The translations under genes were made by a program, and so were the position numbers. A stretch of 64,000 nt of DNA, taken from assembly GCF_014643375.1 (NCBI RefSeq), contig NZ_BMJJ01000001.1:186001-250000 (forward strand), given 5' to 3'. Source of the stretch: Aureimonas glaciei (lineage in GTDB: Bacteria; Pseudomonadota; Alphaproteobacteria; Rhizobiales; Rhizobiaceae). Below the pieces are notes generated by a model. It searched no databases and was not told the DNA's origin. It was given only the letters and a program-made list of their open reading frames with translations. Below, piece by piece: positions 10,326 to 20,062 of this stretch (the first letter of the stretch is position 1; each line of letters begins with the position of its first letter).

Positions 10326-11318
10326 TCAGTCCGGCGCGTCGAGCCTGAGTTCGTCGCCCCATTTCAGCCGCCGCGCGGCGGCGTAGGCCTGTTTCTGGCG
10401 CTTCGGGACGAGGGCGAGCGACAGGCTGCCGTCGGTGCCGCAGAGTTTTGCCGCGACCGCGATCTTCGAGGTTTCCGGCCGGTCGAGGATGCGGCCGGCC
10501 TCGGCCGGCGTGAACAAGGCCGGGCGCACGGCGACGAGATAGGAGAATTTCTCGTCCTCGTAGCCGAGCGTCGCGCCCTTGGCCGCCATGTGGTCGCGGC
10601 TGCGCGACAGCCGCACGGCGAAATGGCACCAGTCCGGCGCGACCAGCGGGCAGGGCGCCTGGTGCGGGCAGGGCGCGAGAATCTTTGCGCCCTCGGCGAT
10701 GAGGGCATCGCGGGCAGCGAGGATGCGGGAATAGCCGGCCGGCGTGCCCGGCTCGACGATCACCAGCGCGCCGGCGCTCGCCGCCCAGAGGCGGCGGACG
10801 GTGGCGGCCTGGGTCGGCGGTGCGAGTTCGGCCAGGGCATAGCAGAGGACGACGAGGTCGCTCGCCGGCAGCGCACCGCCTCCGGCCAGATCGGCGAGCA
10901 GCTGCGCCGGCTGGCGCATGGCCGGCGCTTCCGCATCGGCGGCGAGTTTCCGGGCGAGGTCGAGGAAGGAACGGTTGCGGTCGACCTGCGTCAGCGACGC
11001 CATGTTCGGAAAGATCTCGGCCATGGCCCAGCTGGCGGTGCCGGGGCCGGCGCCGACATCGAGGCCGGAGGCGGGCGAAAAATCCGGGCAGCGTTCGGCG
11101 AGGCGCGCCAGAACCTCGACCGCCGCGGCATAGGTCGCGGGCAGCCGGCTGACCGCATAGGCGAGCGCGTCGGCTTCCTCGCGCACCACGCCGGTCGAGT
11201 TTTCGCCGGCGCGGTAGGCATCGGAAATCCGCCCGGCACGCGCATGGAGGTCCGGGCGCTTGCGCCCGTCCATCAGCGCATCGATGGCGGTGCCGAGCGC
11301 GTCGGGAAGCTCAGCCAC
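10326..11318 (-). CDS. Rsm22-family rRNA methyltransferase-like protein
   Basis: A 330-residue SAM-dependent methyltransferase of the Rsm22 family (PF09243), linked to assembly of the small ribosomal subunit. The SAM-binding GLDVGAGPGTASWA is at about residues 90-103. A cluster of Cys (CPHQAPCPL then DWCHF, residues ~219-237) matches the metal/Fe-S site described for mitochondrial Rsm22 relatives. The gene follows betA by nine bases on the same strand and may be co-transcribed with it, though the functions look unrelated. Whether it methylates rRNA or acts only in assembly is not shown by sequence. Confidence 0.88.
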   Translation of the reverse strand: MAELPDALGTAIDALMDGRKRPDLHARAGRISDAYRAGENSTGVVREEADALAYAVSRLPATYAAAVEVLARLAERCPDFSPASGLDVGAGPGTASWAMAEIFPNMASLTQVDRNRSFLDLARKLAADAEAPAMRQPAQLLADLAGGGALPASDLVVLCYALAELAPPTQAATVRRLWAASAGALVIVEPGTPAGYSRILAARDALIAEGAKILAPCPHQAPCPLVAPDWCHFAVRLSRSRDHMAAKGATLGYEDEKFSYLVAVRPALFTPAEAGRILDRPETSKIAVAAKLCGTDGSLSLALVPKRQKQAYAAARRLKWGDELRLDAPD

Positions 11319-11327
11319 GACGGCGGC

Positions 11328-12992
11328 TCATCGCTGGCTTTCCTGCCAACGGGGATGCTGCCAGGGGGAGAGGTCCGAGGCCGGCAGCATCGGCACGCCG
11401 AGAATGTGGTCGGCGGCCTTTTCGCCGACCATGATCGACGGGCCGTTGAGATTGCCGTTGGTGATGCGCGGAAAGATCGAGGAATCGGCGACGCGCAGAT
11501 TCTCGGTCCCGATGACCCGGCATTGCGGATCGACGACGGCCAGCGGATCGTCGGCGGCGCCCATGCGGCAGGCGCCGCAGGGATGGTAGGCGCTCTCGGC
11601 ATGCTCGGCGATGAAGGCGTCGATCGCCTCGTCGCTGTCGACCGCGGAACCCGGCTGGATCTCGCGGCCGCGATAAGGCGCGAAGGCGTCCTGCGCGAAG
11701 AGCTCGCGGGTGAGGCGCACGGCGGTGCGGAAGTCGGCCCAGTCCTCGGGCTGGCTCATATAGTTGAAGCGGATCGACGGCGCGTCGGAGGAAGACGGGC
11801 CGGTCAGGGTGATGGCGCCGCGCGACTTCGAGCGCATCGGCCCGACATGCGCCTGGAAGCCGTGGCCGGGCGCCGCCGAGGTGCCGTCGTAGCGCACCGC
11901 GGCGGGGATGAAGTGATACTGGATGTCGGGATAGTCGACCCCCGGCGCCGAGCGGACGAAGCCGCAGGCTTCGAAATGGTTGGTGGCGCCGTGGCCGGTG
12001 TGCAGCAGCATCCACTCCAGACCGACGCGGCCCTTGGCGAAGAGGTTGAGATAGCCGTTGAGGGTGATCGGCTGGGTGCATTCCTGCTGGATATAGACCT
12101 CGAGATGGTCCTGCAGGTTGCGCCCAACGCCCGGCCGCGCCACCAGCGGCGTGACGCCCGCCGCCTTCAGCTCCTCCGGTGCGCCGATGCCGGATCGCAG
12201 GAGCAGCAGTGGCGAATTGATCGCGCCGGCGGCGAGGATGACTTCCTTGCGGGCCCGGACCAGCCCGGGCAGGCGCCGCCCGCGCCGGACGCGCACGCCC
12301 ACCGCCTTGGTGCCCTCGAAAACGACGTTCAGCGCCTCGCCGGTCATCAGCCGGCAATTGCCGCGGCGCATCGCCGGCCTGAGATAGGCGTTCGCCGTCG
12401 ACCAGCGGCGGCCGCGCCAGATCGTGTGCTGCATCGGGCCAAAGCCCTCCTGCTGCGCGCCGTTGTAGTCGTCGGTGACGGGAAAGCCGGCCTGCCGCCC
12501 GGCCTCAATGAAGGCCCCGTAGAGTGGGTTCGCCATGGCGCCGCGCTTCATGTGCAGGGGGCCGTCGAGGCCGCGCCAGACCGGGTCGCCGTCCTCCATC
12601 GCCTCCATCCGCTGGAAATAGGGCAGCACGTCGCCATAGGCCCAGCCGTTCGCGCCGGCTTCCGCCCAGTGGTCGAAGTCTTTCGCGTGGCCGCGGACAT
12701 AGACCATGCCGTTGATCGATGAGGAGCCGCCGATCACCTTGCCGCGCGGCGTCGCCAGCTGCCGGTTGCCGAGCGTCGCCTCGGCCTCGGCCCGGTAGCC
12801 CCAGTCGTAGCGCTTCATGCTCATCGGGAAGGACAGGGCACCCGGCATCTGGATGAAGGGCCCGGCATCGGTGCCGCCCGCCTCGATCACCAGCACGTCG
12901 TAGCGGCCGTTCTCGGACAGGCGGTAGGCCAGCGCCGCGCCCGCCGAACCGGACCCGACCACCACATAATCGGCTTCGTCGAGTTTACGCAT
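11328..12992 (-). CDS. betA: Choline dehydrogenase (GMC oxidoreductase)
   Basis: Membrane-associated FAD enzyme oxidising choline to betaine aldehyde (and often on to glycine betaine). The 554 residues match BetA length. The FAD motif [12 protein letters not shown] is at residues ~10-21. GMC signatures are [18 protein letters not shown] and the later [17 protein letters not shown]. The C-terminal active site is [10 protein letters not shown] and [10 protein letters not shown], with His and Asn in the expected places. The start at 12992 has GGAG upstream; the longer frame is rejected. It lies 72 bases after betI on the same strand, which supports choline over other alcohols as substrate. No betB or betC is next to it. 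Confidence 0.9.
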   Translation of the reverse strand: MRKLDEADYVVVGSGSAGAALAYRLSENGRYDVLVIEAGGTDAGPFIQMPGALSFPMSMKRYDWGYRAEAEATLGNRQLATPRGKVIGGSSSINGMVYVRGHAKDFDHWAEAGANGWAYGDVLPYFQRMEAMEDGDPVWRGLDGPLHMKRGAMANPLYGAFIEAGRQAGFPVTDDYNGAQQEGFGPMQHTIWRGRRWSTANAYLRPAMRRGNCRLMTGEALNVVFEGTKAVGVRVRRGRRLPGLVRARKEVILAAGAINSPLLLLRSGIGAPEELKAAGVTPLVARPGVGRNLQDHLEVYIQQECTQPITLNGYLNLFAKGRVGLEWMLLHTGHGATNHFEACGFVRSAPGVDYPDIQYHFIPAAVRYDGTSAAPGHGFQAHVGPMRSKSRGAITLTGPSSSDAPSIRFNYMSQPEDWADFRTAVRLTRELFAQDAFAPYRGREIQPGSAVDSDEAIDAFIAEHAESAYHPCGACRMGAADDPLAVVDPQCRVIGTENLRVADSSIFPRITNGNLNGPSIMVGEKAADHILGVPMLPASDLSPWQHPRWQESQR

Positions 12993-13064
12993 GAAAGGCT
13001 CCGGCAAAAGAGAAAGACGGCCGTGGGGCAGACGGCACGCGAAGGAGGGCACCCCCGAAACGAC

Positions 13065-13688
13065 TCATTTCGCTGCCGAATCGACGGCGATGGCGGCGAC
13101 GATCTCGGCGTCGACGAAACGCTCGACGAGAGCCGACGCGTCGCTCCGCGTTGGCGCATGCAGGGGCGCGTCGCCGTGTCCGACAAGCGCATGGCGCAGC
13201 CAGACGCCGTCGATCAGCGACCCGGTAGAGCGGGCGATCGGCCGTGCCGCCTCGCGCCCGACCAGCGGCGCGAGGGCCGAGACGAGGTTGGATTCCAGCC
13301 GCCGGAAATAGACGGCGAGGAGCCGCGCCGCTTCCGCGTTGCGCCGTGCATGGAGGTAGAAGACGAGCCAGGTGGCGATCGCCTCGCCGGTGAACTGGCG
13401 CGGATCGAAGCAGCCTTCGACGATGGCGGAGATTTTTGCCCGCGGCGTCTCGGCCAGGCGCAGCCGCTGGGTGACGCCGCTGCGGTATTCGCCGAGGAGA
13501 TGGCGCATGGCGGCGAGCATCAAATCGTCCTTGCCGCCGAAATAGTGATGCGCCAGCGCCGGTGATACGGCTGCGCGCCGGGCGATCTCGGCCATGGTGA
13601 CGCCGAGCGAGCCCTCGCCGTCGATTGCGCCGATTGCGGCCCTGATCAGCGCGCCGCGCCGCACCTCCTCGATGTCCCGCTTCGTCAT
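13065..13688 (-). CDS. betI: TetR-family choline-responsive repressor BetI
   Basis: A 207-residue TetR regulator. The N-terminal HTH spans residues ~25-60 (VTMAEIARRAAVSPALAHHYFGGKDDLMLAAMRHLL), where HHYFGGKD is typical of BetI. The C-terminal half includes CFDPRQFTGEAIATWLVFY, a BetI trait of the choline-binding domain. It should repress betIA until choline is present. A palindrome 37 bases upstream of its start is the likely operator, so it would autoregulate the pair. Confidence 0.92.
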   Translation of the reverse strand: MTKRDIEEVRRGALIRAAIGAIDGEGSLGVTMAEIARRAAVSPALAHHYFGGKDDLMLAAMRHLLGEYRSGVTQRLRLAETPRAKISAIVEGCFDPRQFTGEAIATWLVFYLHARRNAEAARLLAVYFRRLESNLVSALAPLVGREAARPIARSTGSLIDGVWLRHALVGHGDAPLHAPTRSDASALVERFVDAEIVAAIAVDSAAK

Positions 13689-13724
13689 CGTCGTGTCCCC
13701 GTGATGCGTGGGACCCTAACGAAA

Positions 13725-13746
13725 GTTGATTGATTGATCAATCAAC
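13725..13746. promoter_or_regulatory. Candidate BetI operator
   Basis: The perfect 16-bp palindrome TTGATTGATCAATCAA (13730-13745) is embedded in a run of TGAT units and flanked by GTTGA/CAAC. It is AT-rich within a GC-rich region and lies 37 bases upstream of betI. BetI sites in other bacteria are also AT-rich dyads with TTGA/TCAA ends. Confidence 0.7.
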
Positions 13747-13905
13747 AGCGCGCCCGCGCCCGGCCGGAGTGTCGCGCCGGAAGGCTGGAACGGGCCCGCC
13801 GTCGCGAACGGACGAGGCGATAAGGGAAAAGGGGAGCGGAGGAAGGTGGCGCGCCGTACTCCTGCCGCGGGCGACCGACGAGGAGGCCGCGCCGTTCCGG
13901 CCGGG

Positions 13906-14295
13906 TTACGCCCCGCGGCCCGGCGCGTCGCGGTCGCGCTCGTAGCGCTTTAGGGCCGGGAAGGGCGGCAGGAAGGATTCGCGCCGGATGGTCCAGCATT
14001 CATAGCTCGGCACGAACCGGTCCGGCGCGTCCAGCGATCCGAGGGCGACCTCGATCTCGTCGCCGCTACGGGCGAAGACGGACGAGCCGCAGCGCGGGCA
14101 GAAGAAACGTCCGGCATGGTCGCGCGTCTCGCCCTCGACCGTCACCGCATCCTGCGGGAAGATCGCCGCGGCATAGAACAGGGCGCCGTGATGCTTGCGG
14201 CAGTCGAGGCAATGGCAGATCCCGACCCGGTCGGGCTGTCCCGATGCCGTGAGCCGCACGCTGCCGCACAGGCAGCCGCCGGTGACGTTTTCCAT
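13906..14295 (-). CDS. GFA-family zinc protein (CENP-V/glutathione-dependent formaldehyde-activating-like)
   Basis: A 129-residue protein of the GFA family (PF04828). The zinc ligands are visible: GGCLCGSVR near the N-terminus, CHCLDCRKHHGA at about 33-44 and FCPRCGSSVF at about 70-79. The founding member speeds the reaction of glutathione with formaldehyde, but most members have no proven substrate. GGGAGG precedes the ATG at 14295; an upstream ATG at 14316 has no such support. It lies between betI and frcR with no clear operon partner. A role in choline/methyl metabolism (formaldehyde release) is only a guess. Confidence 0.85.
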   Translation of the reverse strand: MENVTGGCLCGSVRLTASGQPDRVGICHCLDCRKHHGALFYAAAIFPQDAVTVEGETRDHAGRFFCPRCGSSVFARSGDEIEVALGSLDAPDRFVPSYECWTIRRESFLPPFPALKRYERDRDAPGRGA

Positions 14296-14400
14296 GCTTC
14301 GCCTCCCGTACTTCATCCGACCGAACGCCGCTTCCGGTTCGCTGTTCCCGCGGTGGCCTTGAGAATGGCCGTCCGCCAGCGCGCCTGGTGAGGCGAGCGC

Positions 14401-15663
14401 TCAGGCCTTTTCAGTGTAGAGCACGCGGTGGTCGAGCAGGAAGCGGGCGAAGAAGGGCAGGCTGGCGCCGCCGATCTCGCGCGCGGTGACGCCGATCGTG
14501 CCGGCGCGGATAGTGACCGGCGACAGGCCCTCCTTGCGGATCCGGCCGTAGGCGGCGGCGGTCTCGGCCACCAACCGGTCGCGCACGTCTTGCGGAAAGC
14601 TGCCGTCGATGATGGCGCATTCGAAGTCGTAGACCGAGGTCGCGGAGACGATCGCATGGGCGAGACCACAGGCCGCCAAGGCGATCCAGCTGTCGAGGAT
14701 CGGCCCGAGCTCCGGCCATTCTCCCTCGACTTTCCAAAGATCCTGCGGATCGCGGCCTTCCGCCTGCAGCATCTTTTCCAGAATGTGGATCGAGGCGGAA
14801 TTGATCAGCTGGTCGTAGCTTCCCGGGCGTCCTCCCGGCAGGTCGGGGCGGGGCACCAGCATCGAGCCGAGCGCCCCGGCATTGCCGGAGCGGCCGATCA
14901 CCAGGTCGCCGTCGATGACGATGCCGCCGCCGATGAAGGCGCCGATGAAGAAATAGACGTAGTCGGCGCATTTCGACGTGCCGAACACGTGCTCGGCGGC
15001 GCAGGCCGCCGTCGCGTCATTGGCCAGATGCACCGGCTGGCCGGTGAGGGCGGCGAGCTCGGCGGCGATATCGACATGCCGCCATTCGTCCATCTCGCCG
15101 GCCGGGGCGCCGAGCTCCTCGGCCCAGTCCCACAAGGCGTCCGGCATGGCGACGCCGAGGCCGACGACGCGCGCCCGGCCGCGAACGTCCAGCGGCTGCA
15201 GCACGTCCGTCACCGCCTCGGCGACGAACTCCTTGATCTCGGCGACCTTGGGCAGGGGATAGGTGCGGCGCCGCCGGGCCCGGATCGTGCCGACGAAGTC
15301 CATCAGCACCAGCTCGATCGAACGGCGGCCGATCTTCAGGCCGAGGGAAAAGGCCCCGTCCGGGTTCAGGCGCATCGGGATCGAGGGTTGGCCGACCTTG
15401 CCGCGCCGGGGCGCGTCGCGCAGCACCAGCTGCTCGGCCTCGAGCACGCGCATGATCACCGAGGCGGTCTGCGGCGACAGGCCGGTGCGGCGGGCGATGT
15501 CGGCCTTGGCCATGACGCCGTGGCGGCGGATCAGCGACAGCACGGCGCGCTCGTTGTGGGCTCTCAGCCCCGACTGGTTCGAGCCGCGCATCCGCTCGGT
15601 GGGCGCCGCCGCCTCACCCGCGGCCTCCGCCGGCATCGCTTGCTTGGCCTTGAGCTCGTCCAC
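14401..15663 (-). CDS. frcR: ROK-family transcriptional regulator of the fructose ABC operon (FrcR-like)
   Basis: A 420-residue NagC/XylR-type repressor. The N-terminal winged HTH (residues ~25-80) contains KADIARRTGLSPQTASVIMRVLE. The ROK sugar-binding domain follows, with LGVAMPDALW, NDATAACAAEHVFG and GGGIVIDGDLV. GTG at 15663 is chosen because GGAG lies eight bases upstream; GTG at 15672 abuts the same site, and the first ATG is at 15636. It is divergent from frcBCA, as in Sinorhizobium meliloti where FrcR controls frcBCAK, so it very probably responds to fructose or a phosphate ester of it. Confidence 0.85.
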   Translation of the reverse strand: MDELKAKQAMPAEAAGEAAAPTERMRGSNQSGLRAHNERAVLSLIRRHGVMAKADIARRTGLSPQTASVIMRVLEAEQLVLRDAPRRGKVGQPSIPMRLNPDGAFSLGLKIGRRSIELVLMDFVGTIRARRRRTYPLPKVAEIKEFVAEAVTDVLQPLDVRGRARVVGLGVAMPDALWDWAEELGAPAGEMDEWRHVDIAAELAALTGQPVHLANDATAACAAEHVFGTSKCADYVYFFIGAFIGGGIVIDGDLVIGRSGNAGALGSMLVPRPDLPGGRPGSYDQLINSASIHILEKMLQAEGRDPQDLWKVEGEWPELGPILDSWIALAACGLAHAIVSATSVYDFECAIIDGSFPQDVRDRLVAETAAAYGRIRKEGLSPVTIRAGTIGVTAREIGGASLPFFARFLLDHRVLYTEKA

Positions 15664-15886
15664 GCCGTCCACTCCTCAGCTGCCGCATCGGCCGGTGCGG
15701 CGTGATCGGCAAGGCACCGCACGGCCGGCGGCTTGTGTCTTGTCACCACGAGGCGATCGGCGCATTCTGCCCTCCAGGGAAGGCGCCGATCGCTGCCGTT
15801 TCGTGACCGCACGGCACGGCTCGAATCAGGAATTCGATCGCTGCTTCAGCCGGTTCGCGACAAAGGTTGATCGCCGCAAGGCCGGC

Positions 15887-15925
15887 TGTCAATATTTAAA
15901 TCCACATGAGTTATTTATCTTGACA
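15887..15925. promoter_or_regulatory. Dyad in the frcR-frcB intergenic region, likely FrcR operator/promoter
   Basis: An AT-rich imperfect inverted repeat in a 380-base divergent region. TGTCAATATTTAAAT (15887 on) faces the reverse of TTATTTATCTTGACA (ending 15925), with perfect 6-bp ends TGTCAA and TTGACA. NagC/Mlc-type ROK proteins bind such AT-rich dyads. TTGACA (15920-15925) could also serve as a -35 element for frcB, with the weak TTGTCT 17 bases on. Confidence 0.5.
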
Positions 15926-16043
15926 GGCCGGCGGCAGTCCGCTTGTCTGGTCTCGAACCGACGGGGCGAGGAGGCCGCGTTCGGACAACCGTCGCTGCAG
16001 CGCCGCGCCGCACCGACATCGGATCATATCTGGGAGGATATCC

Positions 16044-17078
16044 GTGACGCTTCGCACCCTTTTTGCCACCACCGCTCTGGCCGCCGTCGCCGGCTTCGCC
16101 ACGCTGTCGACGCCCGCCGTCGCCGCCGAAGGGCCGCTGGTCTGCCTGATCACCAAGACCGACACCAATCCCTTCTTCGTCAAGATGAAGGAAGGCGCGC
16201 TGGCCAAGGCCGAGGAACTCGGCGTCCAGCTGCAGACCTATGCCGGCAAGATCGACGGCGACACCGAGAGCCAGGTCGCGGCCGTCGAAAGCTGCATCGC
16301 CGGCGGTGCCAAGGGCATTCTGATCACCGCCTCCGACACCAAGGCCATGGTCGCCCCGCTGCAGGAGGCCCGCAAGGCCGGCATCCTGGTGATCGCGCTC
16401 GACACCTCGCTGGAGCCGATCGATTCGGCTGACGCCACCTTTGCCACCAACAATTTCACCGCCGGCGAGTTGATCGGCAAATGGGCCAAGGCGACGCTCG
16501 GCGACAAGGCGGTCGACGCCAAGATCGCCTTCCTCGATTTGATCGCGGCCCAGCCCTCGGTCGACGTGCTGCGCGACCAGGGCTTCATGACGGGCTTCGG
16601 TATCGACACCAAGGACGTCAACGTCATCGGCGACGAGGAAGACCCGCGCATCGCCGGCCATGACATCACCAATGGCAACGAAGAGGGCGGCCGCACGGCG
16701 ATGGAGAACCTTCTCCAGAAGGAGCCGGGCATCAATGTCGTCTACACCATCAATGAGCCCGCTGCCGCTGGCGCCTACGAGGCGCTGAAGCAGCTCGGCA
16801 TGGAGAAGGACGTGCTCGTCGTCTCGATCGACGGCGGCTGCCCCGGCGTCAACAACGTCAAGGACGGTCTCATCGGCGCGACCTCGATGCAGTATCCGCT
16901 GAAGATGGCGGCCCTCGGCGTCGAGGCGGTCAAGGCCTTTGCCGACAGCGGCAAGAAGCCGGAGAAGACCGAAGGACTCGACTTCACCGACACCGGTGTC
17001 GACCTCGTCACCGACAAGCCGGTCGACGGCGTCGCCTCGATGACCTCGGAAGAGGCTCTCAAGGCCTGCTGGGGCTGA
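16044..17078 (+). CDS. frcB: Fructose-type ABC transporter periplasmic binding protein
   Basis: A 344-residue sugar-binding protein of the ribose/fructose CUT2 class. A Sec signal peptide ends around AVAAEG (residues ~26-29). The mature protein begins [21 protein letters not shown], the pattern of RbsB-like proteins, and continues with [18 protein letters not shown] and [10 protein letters not shown]. The start is GTG, with GGGAGG seven bases upstream. It is the first gene of frcBCA. In S. meliloti FrcB takes fructose, ribose and mannose, so the same range is likely but not shown here. Confidence 0.9.
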   Translation: MTLRTLFATTALAAVAGFATLSTPAVAAEGPLVCLITKTDTNPFFVKMKEGALAKAEELGVQLQTYAGKIDGDTESQVAAVESCIAGGAKGILITASDTKAMVAPLQEARKAGILVIALDTSLEPIDSADATFATNNFTAGELIGKWAKATLGDKAVDAKIAFLDLIAAQPSVDVLRDQGFMTGFGIDTKDVNVIGDEEDPRIAGHDITNGNEEGGRTAMENLLQKEPGINVVYTINEPAAAGAYEALKQLGMEKDVLVVSIDGGCPGVNNVKDGLIGATSMQYPLKMAALGVEAVKAFADSGKKPEKTEGLDFTDTGVDLVTDKPVDGVASMTSEEALKACWG

Positions 17079-17083
17079 TGTCC

Positions 17084-17250
17084 CGGCCGCGGCGCCCCGG
17101 CGTCGCGGCCTCCCTGTCGCCTATGCCGCGGCGCTCCGGCGTCGCGGCCCGTCTGTTGCCTGTGCTCGCGCGTTTGGCGTCGCGGCATGGAGCTTGGCCA
17201 GGACGCTCCGGCGTCACGGCCCCCCTGGCCCGCGCGGTCGGTCTCCCCGT
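17084..17250. repeat. Degenerate 39-bp tandem repeat in the frcB-frcC gap
   Basis: About four imperfect units with the core GGCGCTCCGGCGTCGCGGCC. The first two are in exact 39-bp register (from CCGCGGCGC at 17088 and at about 17127); the third and fourth are diverged. The gap also contains an ORF from 17078 that reads the repeat as 13-residue units, but it lacks a ribosome site of its own and I do not call it a gene. Confidence 0.65.
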
Positions 17251-17362
17251 CTCTTCTCGCACTGCCGCATGATCGGCCTCTTGCGACAGGAGTCAGTGTC
17301 GATAGGATCGACTGAATCCGGCGGCCGATCGCCCTCGATGCCGTCGATGAGAAGGTAAGCCC

Positions 17363-18459
17363 ATGAGTGAGACGTCCGGAAAGCCCCCGGTGCCGCCGGC
17401 AAAGCCGTCCGCTGCCGACTTCGAACAGGTGGCGGCCCAGGGGGAATCGAAGGTCGCCGCCTTCGACGCCAGCCATCGGGGCGGTCTCGCCAGCCTGCAG
17501 CATTTCCTTCACGCCAACCCGACCATGGTGCCGGTTCTGGTGCTGGCGGTCAGCGTCGCCGTCTTCGGTCTCATGCTCGGCAGCCGCTTCTTCAGCCCGC
17601 AGACGCTGAACTTCATCCTGCAGCAGGTGACCATCGTCGGCATCATCGGCGTTGCGCAGACGCTGGTGATCGTCACCGCCGGCATCGACCTTTCGGTCGG
17701 CGCGATCATGGTCCTGTCCTCGGTGGTGATGGGCCAGTTCGCCGTCAATCTCGGCCTGCCGACGCCGCTGGCGATCGTCTGCGGCCTCGCCGTCGGCCTC
17801 GGCTGCGGCTGTATCAACGGTTTCCTCGTCGCCAAGCTGAAGCTGCCGCCCTTCATCGTCACCCTCGGCACCTGGTCGATCTTCCTCGCCGCCAACTTCA
17901 TCTATTCCGCGAACGAGACCATCCGCGCCCGTGACATCGGCGAAGCCGCGCCCCTGTTGCAGTTCTTCGGCACCACTTTCCGCCTCTTCGGCGCCACCTT
18001 CACCTATGGCGCGGTGCTGATGGTCGCGCTCGTCGTCGTCGTCTTCTACATCCTCAACAACACGGCCTGGGGTCGCCACGTCTACGCGCTCGGCGACGAC
18101 GCCGACGCCGCCCGCCTCTCCGGCATCTCGACGACGCGCACGCTGATCTCGGTCTACGCCGTCGCGGGCCTCATCTGTGGCCTGGCCGGCTGGGCGCTGA
18201 TCGGGCGCATCGGCTCGGTCAGCCCGACCTCCGGCCAGGAGGCGAACATCCAGTCGATCACCGCGGTGGTGATCGGCGGCACCTCGCTGTTCGGCGGCCG
18301 GGGCTCGGTCTTCGGCACGCTGATCGGCGCCCTCATCGTCGGCGTCTTCGCCATGGGCTTGCGCATCTGGGGCACCGATCCGCAATGGACGCAGCTCACC
18401 GTCGGTGCGCTGATCATCCTCTCGGTCGCCGCCGACCAGTGGATCAGAAAGGTCTCGGC

Positions 18460-18463
<4 letters not shown>
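17363..18463 (+). CDS. frcC: Fructose-type ABC transporter permease
   Basis: A 366-residue CUT2-class inner-membrane permease. After a hydrophilic Pro-rich N-terminus of about 55 residues come some eight to ten hydrophobic helices. The family motif AGIDLSVGAIMVLSSVVMG is at about residues 110-128, and the cytosolic coupling-loop segment GRHVYALGDDADAARLSGI at about 230-250. AAGG lies upstream of the ATG. It follows frcB after a 284-base repeat-bearing gap and overlaps frcA by four bases. Confidence 0.92.
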
Positions 18464-19242
<779 letters not shown>

Positions 19243-19260
19243 GGGGCGAAGCGGCCCTCG

Positions 19261-19563
19261 TCAGAGATGGCGATCGATGTCCATGCGCTGGTGCAGGACG
19301 CGCATGACCTCGATGCCAGGTTCGACACGACGGTAGAAGATGAGATGCGACCCGGCGCGATACCGATAGTAGCCGGCGCGAACGTCGTCGACCTTCTGGC
19401 CGAGCCCGGGAGAGCGAGCGAGAGCCCGCATGGCATCGTCGATCTCGGCGATGTAGCGATCGGCCTGCTCGGACGACCATCGCACGGCCGTATCGAGAAA
19501 GATGCCGTCGAGATCGGCGCTGGCCTTCGGGTTGAGACGGAGCCTAGAGACCGTACTTGGCAT
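19261..19563 (-). CDS. parE: Type II toxin, RelE/ParE family
   Basis: A 100-residue ParE-type toxin. The family core LNPKASADLDGIFLDTAVRW, the IDDAMRALARSPGLGQK helix and the C-terminal strands RAGSHLIFYRR and MRVLHQRMD are present. ParE toxins poison DNA gyrase; RelE relatives cut mRNA, and ParD as partner favours ParE. The start lies inside the 3' end of parD (20-base overlap in another frame), so translation is coupled to the antitoxin. Confidence 0.9.
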   Translation of the reverse strand: MPSTVSRLRLNPKASADLDGIFLDTAVRWSSEQADRYIAEIDDAMRALARSPGLGQKVDDVRAGYYRYRAGSHLIFYRRVEPGIEVMRVLHQRMDIDRHL

Positions 19564-19786
19564 GCATCTCTGCCAGGAAGGTCCGGCGGTCGAAGGGGAC
19601 CGACGGGCCGCTCTCTTCGGCTTCGATCAACGCCGTGCGCAGGGCCTGCCGCTTGCTCTCGCGTTCCAGGAGTTCGAGCCCGGCCTGCACGACCTCGCTG
19701 ACCGAGGCATACCGACCCTGGTCGACGGACGAGGCGACAAAGTCGGCAAAATGATCATCGAGGGTGACCGAAGTCGTCTTGGACAT
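19544..19786 (-). CDS. parD: Type II antitoxin, ParD family
   Basis: An 80-residue antitoxin. The ribbon-helix-helix DNA-binding part opens MSKTTSVTLDDHFADFV and includes QGRYASVSEVVQAGLELLE. The C-terminal tail (FDRRTFLAEMHAKYGL) would wrap the toxin. AGGAG precedes the ATG at 19786. The longer frame upstream to 20050 runs through a repeat element and is rejected. It is expected to autorepress parDE. Confidence 0.9.
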   Translation of the reverse strand: MSKTTSVTLDDHFADFVASSVDQGRYASVSEVVQAGLELLERESKRQALRTALIEAEESGPSVPFDRRTFLAEMHAKYGL

Positions 19787-19897
19787 CGCCGCTAACTCCT
19801 GACGGAAGCCAAACATAAGCCCAAGGTCTGCCAGGCTCAAGCAGGAGCAAGGCCACGCTCTCCGCTGTCGGCCGCTGCGTACGAGCAATACCGTGTT

Positions 19898-20032
19898 CGT
19901 CATCCCGGCCTTGAGCCGGGATCCATTCCTCCACGCAACAGCGTCTCTCCGGCTCAAATCAGGGGTGAAGGCCTGCTCACACCTCGGGTTCCGGCGATTT
20001 GGAATGGATCCCGGCTCAAGGCCGGGATGACG
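19898..20032. repeat. Long inverted-repeat element, copy 1
   Basis: Two perfect 28-bp inverted arms (19898-19925 and 20005-20032), starting CGTCATCCCGGCCTTGAGCC, flank about 79 bases. A second copy of the same arms is at 22265-22395. It sits between parD and oppF and could act as a transcription barrier. Confidence 0.88.
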
Positions 20033-20062
20033 AATTTCCGAGGCGCGCACGCTTCCTCAATT

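Noticed and set aside
7967-12722. Very long plus-strand frames opposite glcB, the Rsm22-like gene and betA
   Set aside because: The minus-strand genes have full-length family matches; the plus frames contain only back-translated, charged repeats.
17078-17272. 64-codon frame after frcB reading PGVAA-type 13-residue repeats
   Set aside because: ATG overlaps the frcB stop but there is no ribosome site and the periodicity comes from the DNA repeat. Kept as a repeat, not a gene.
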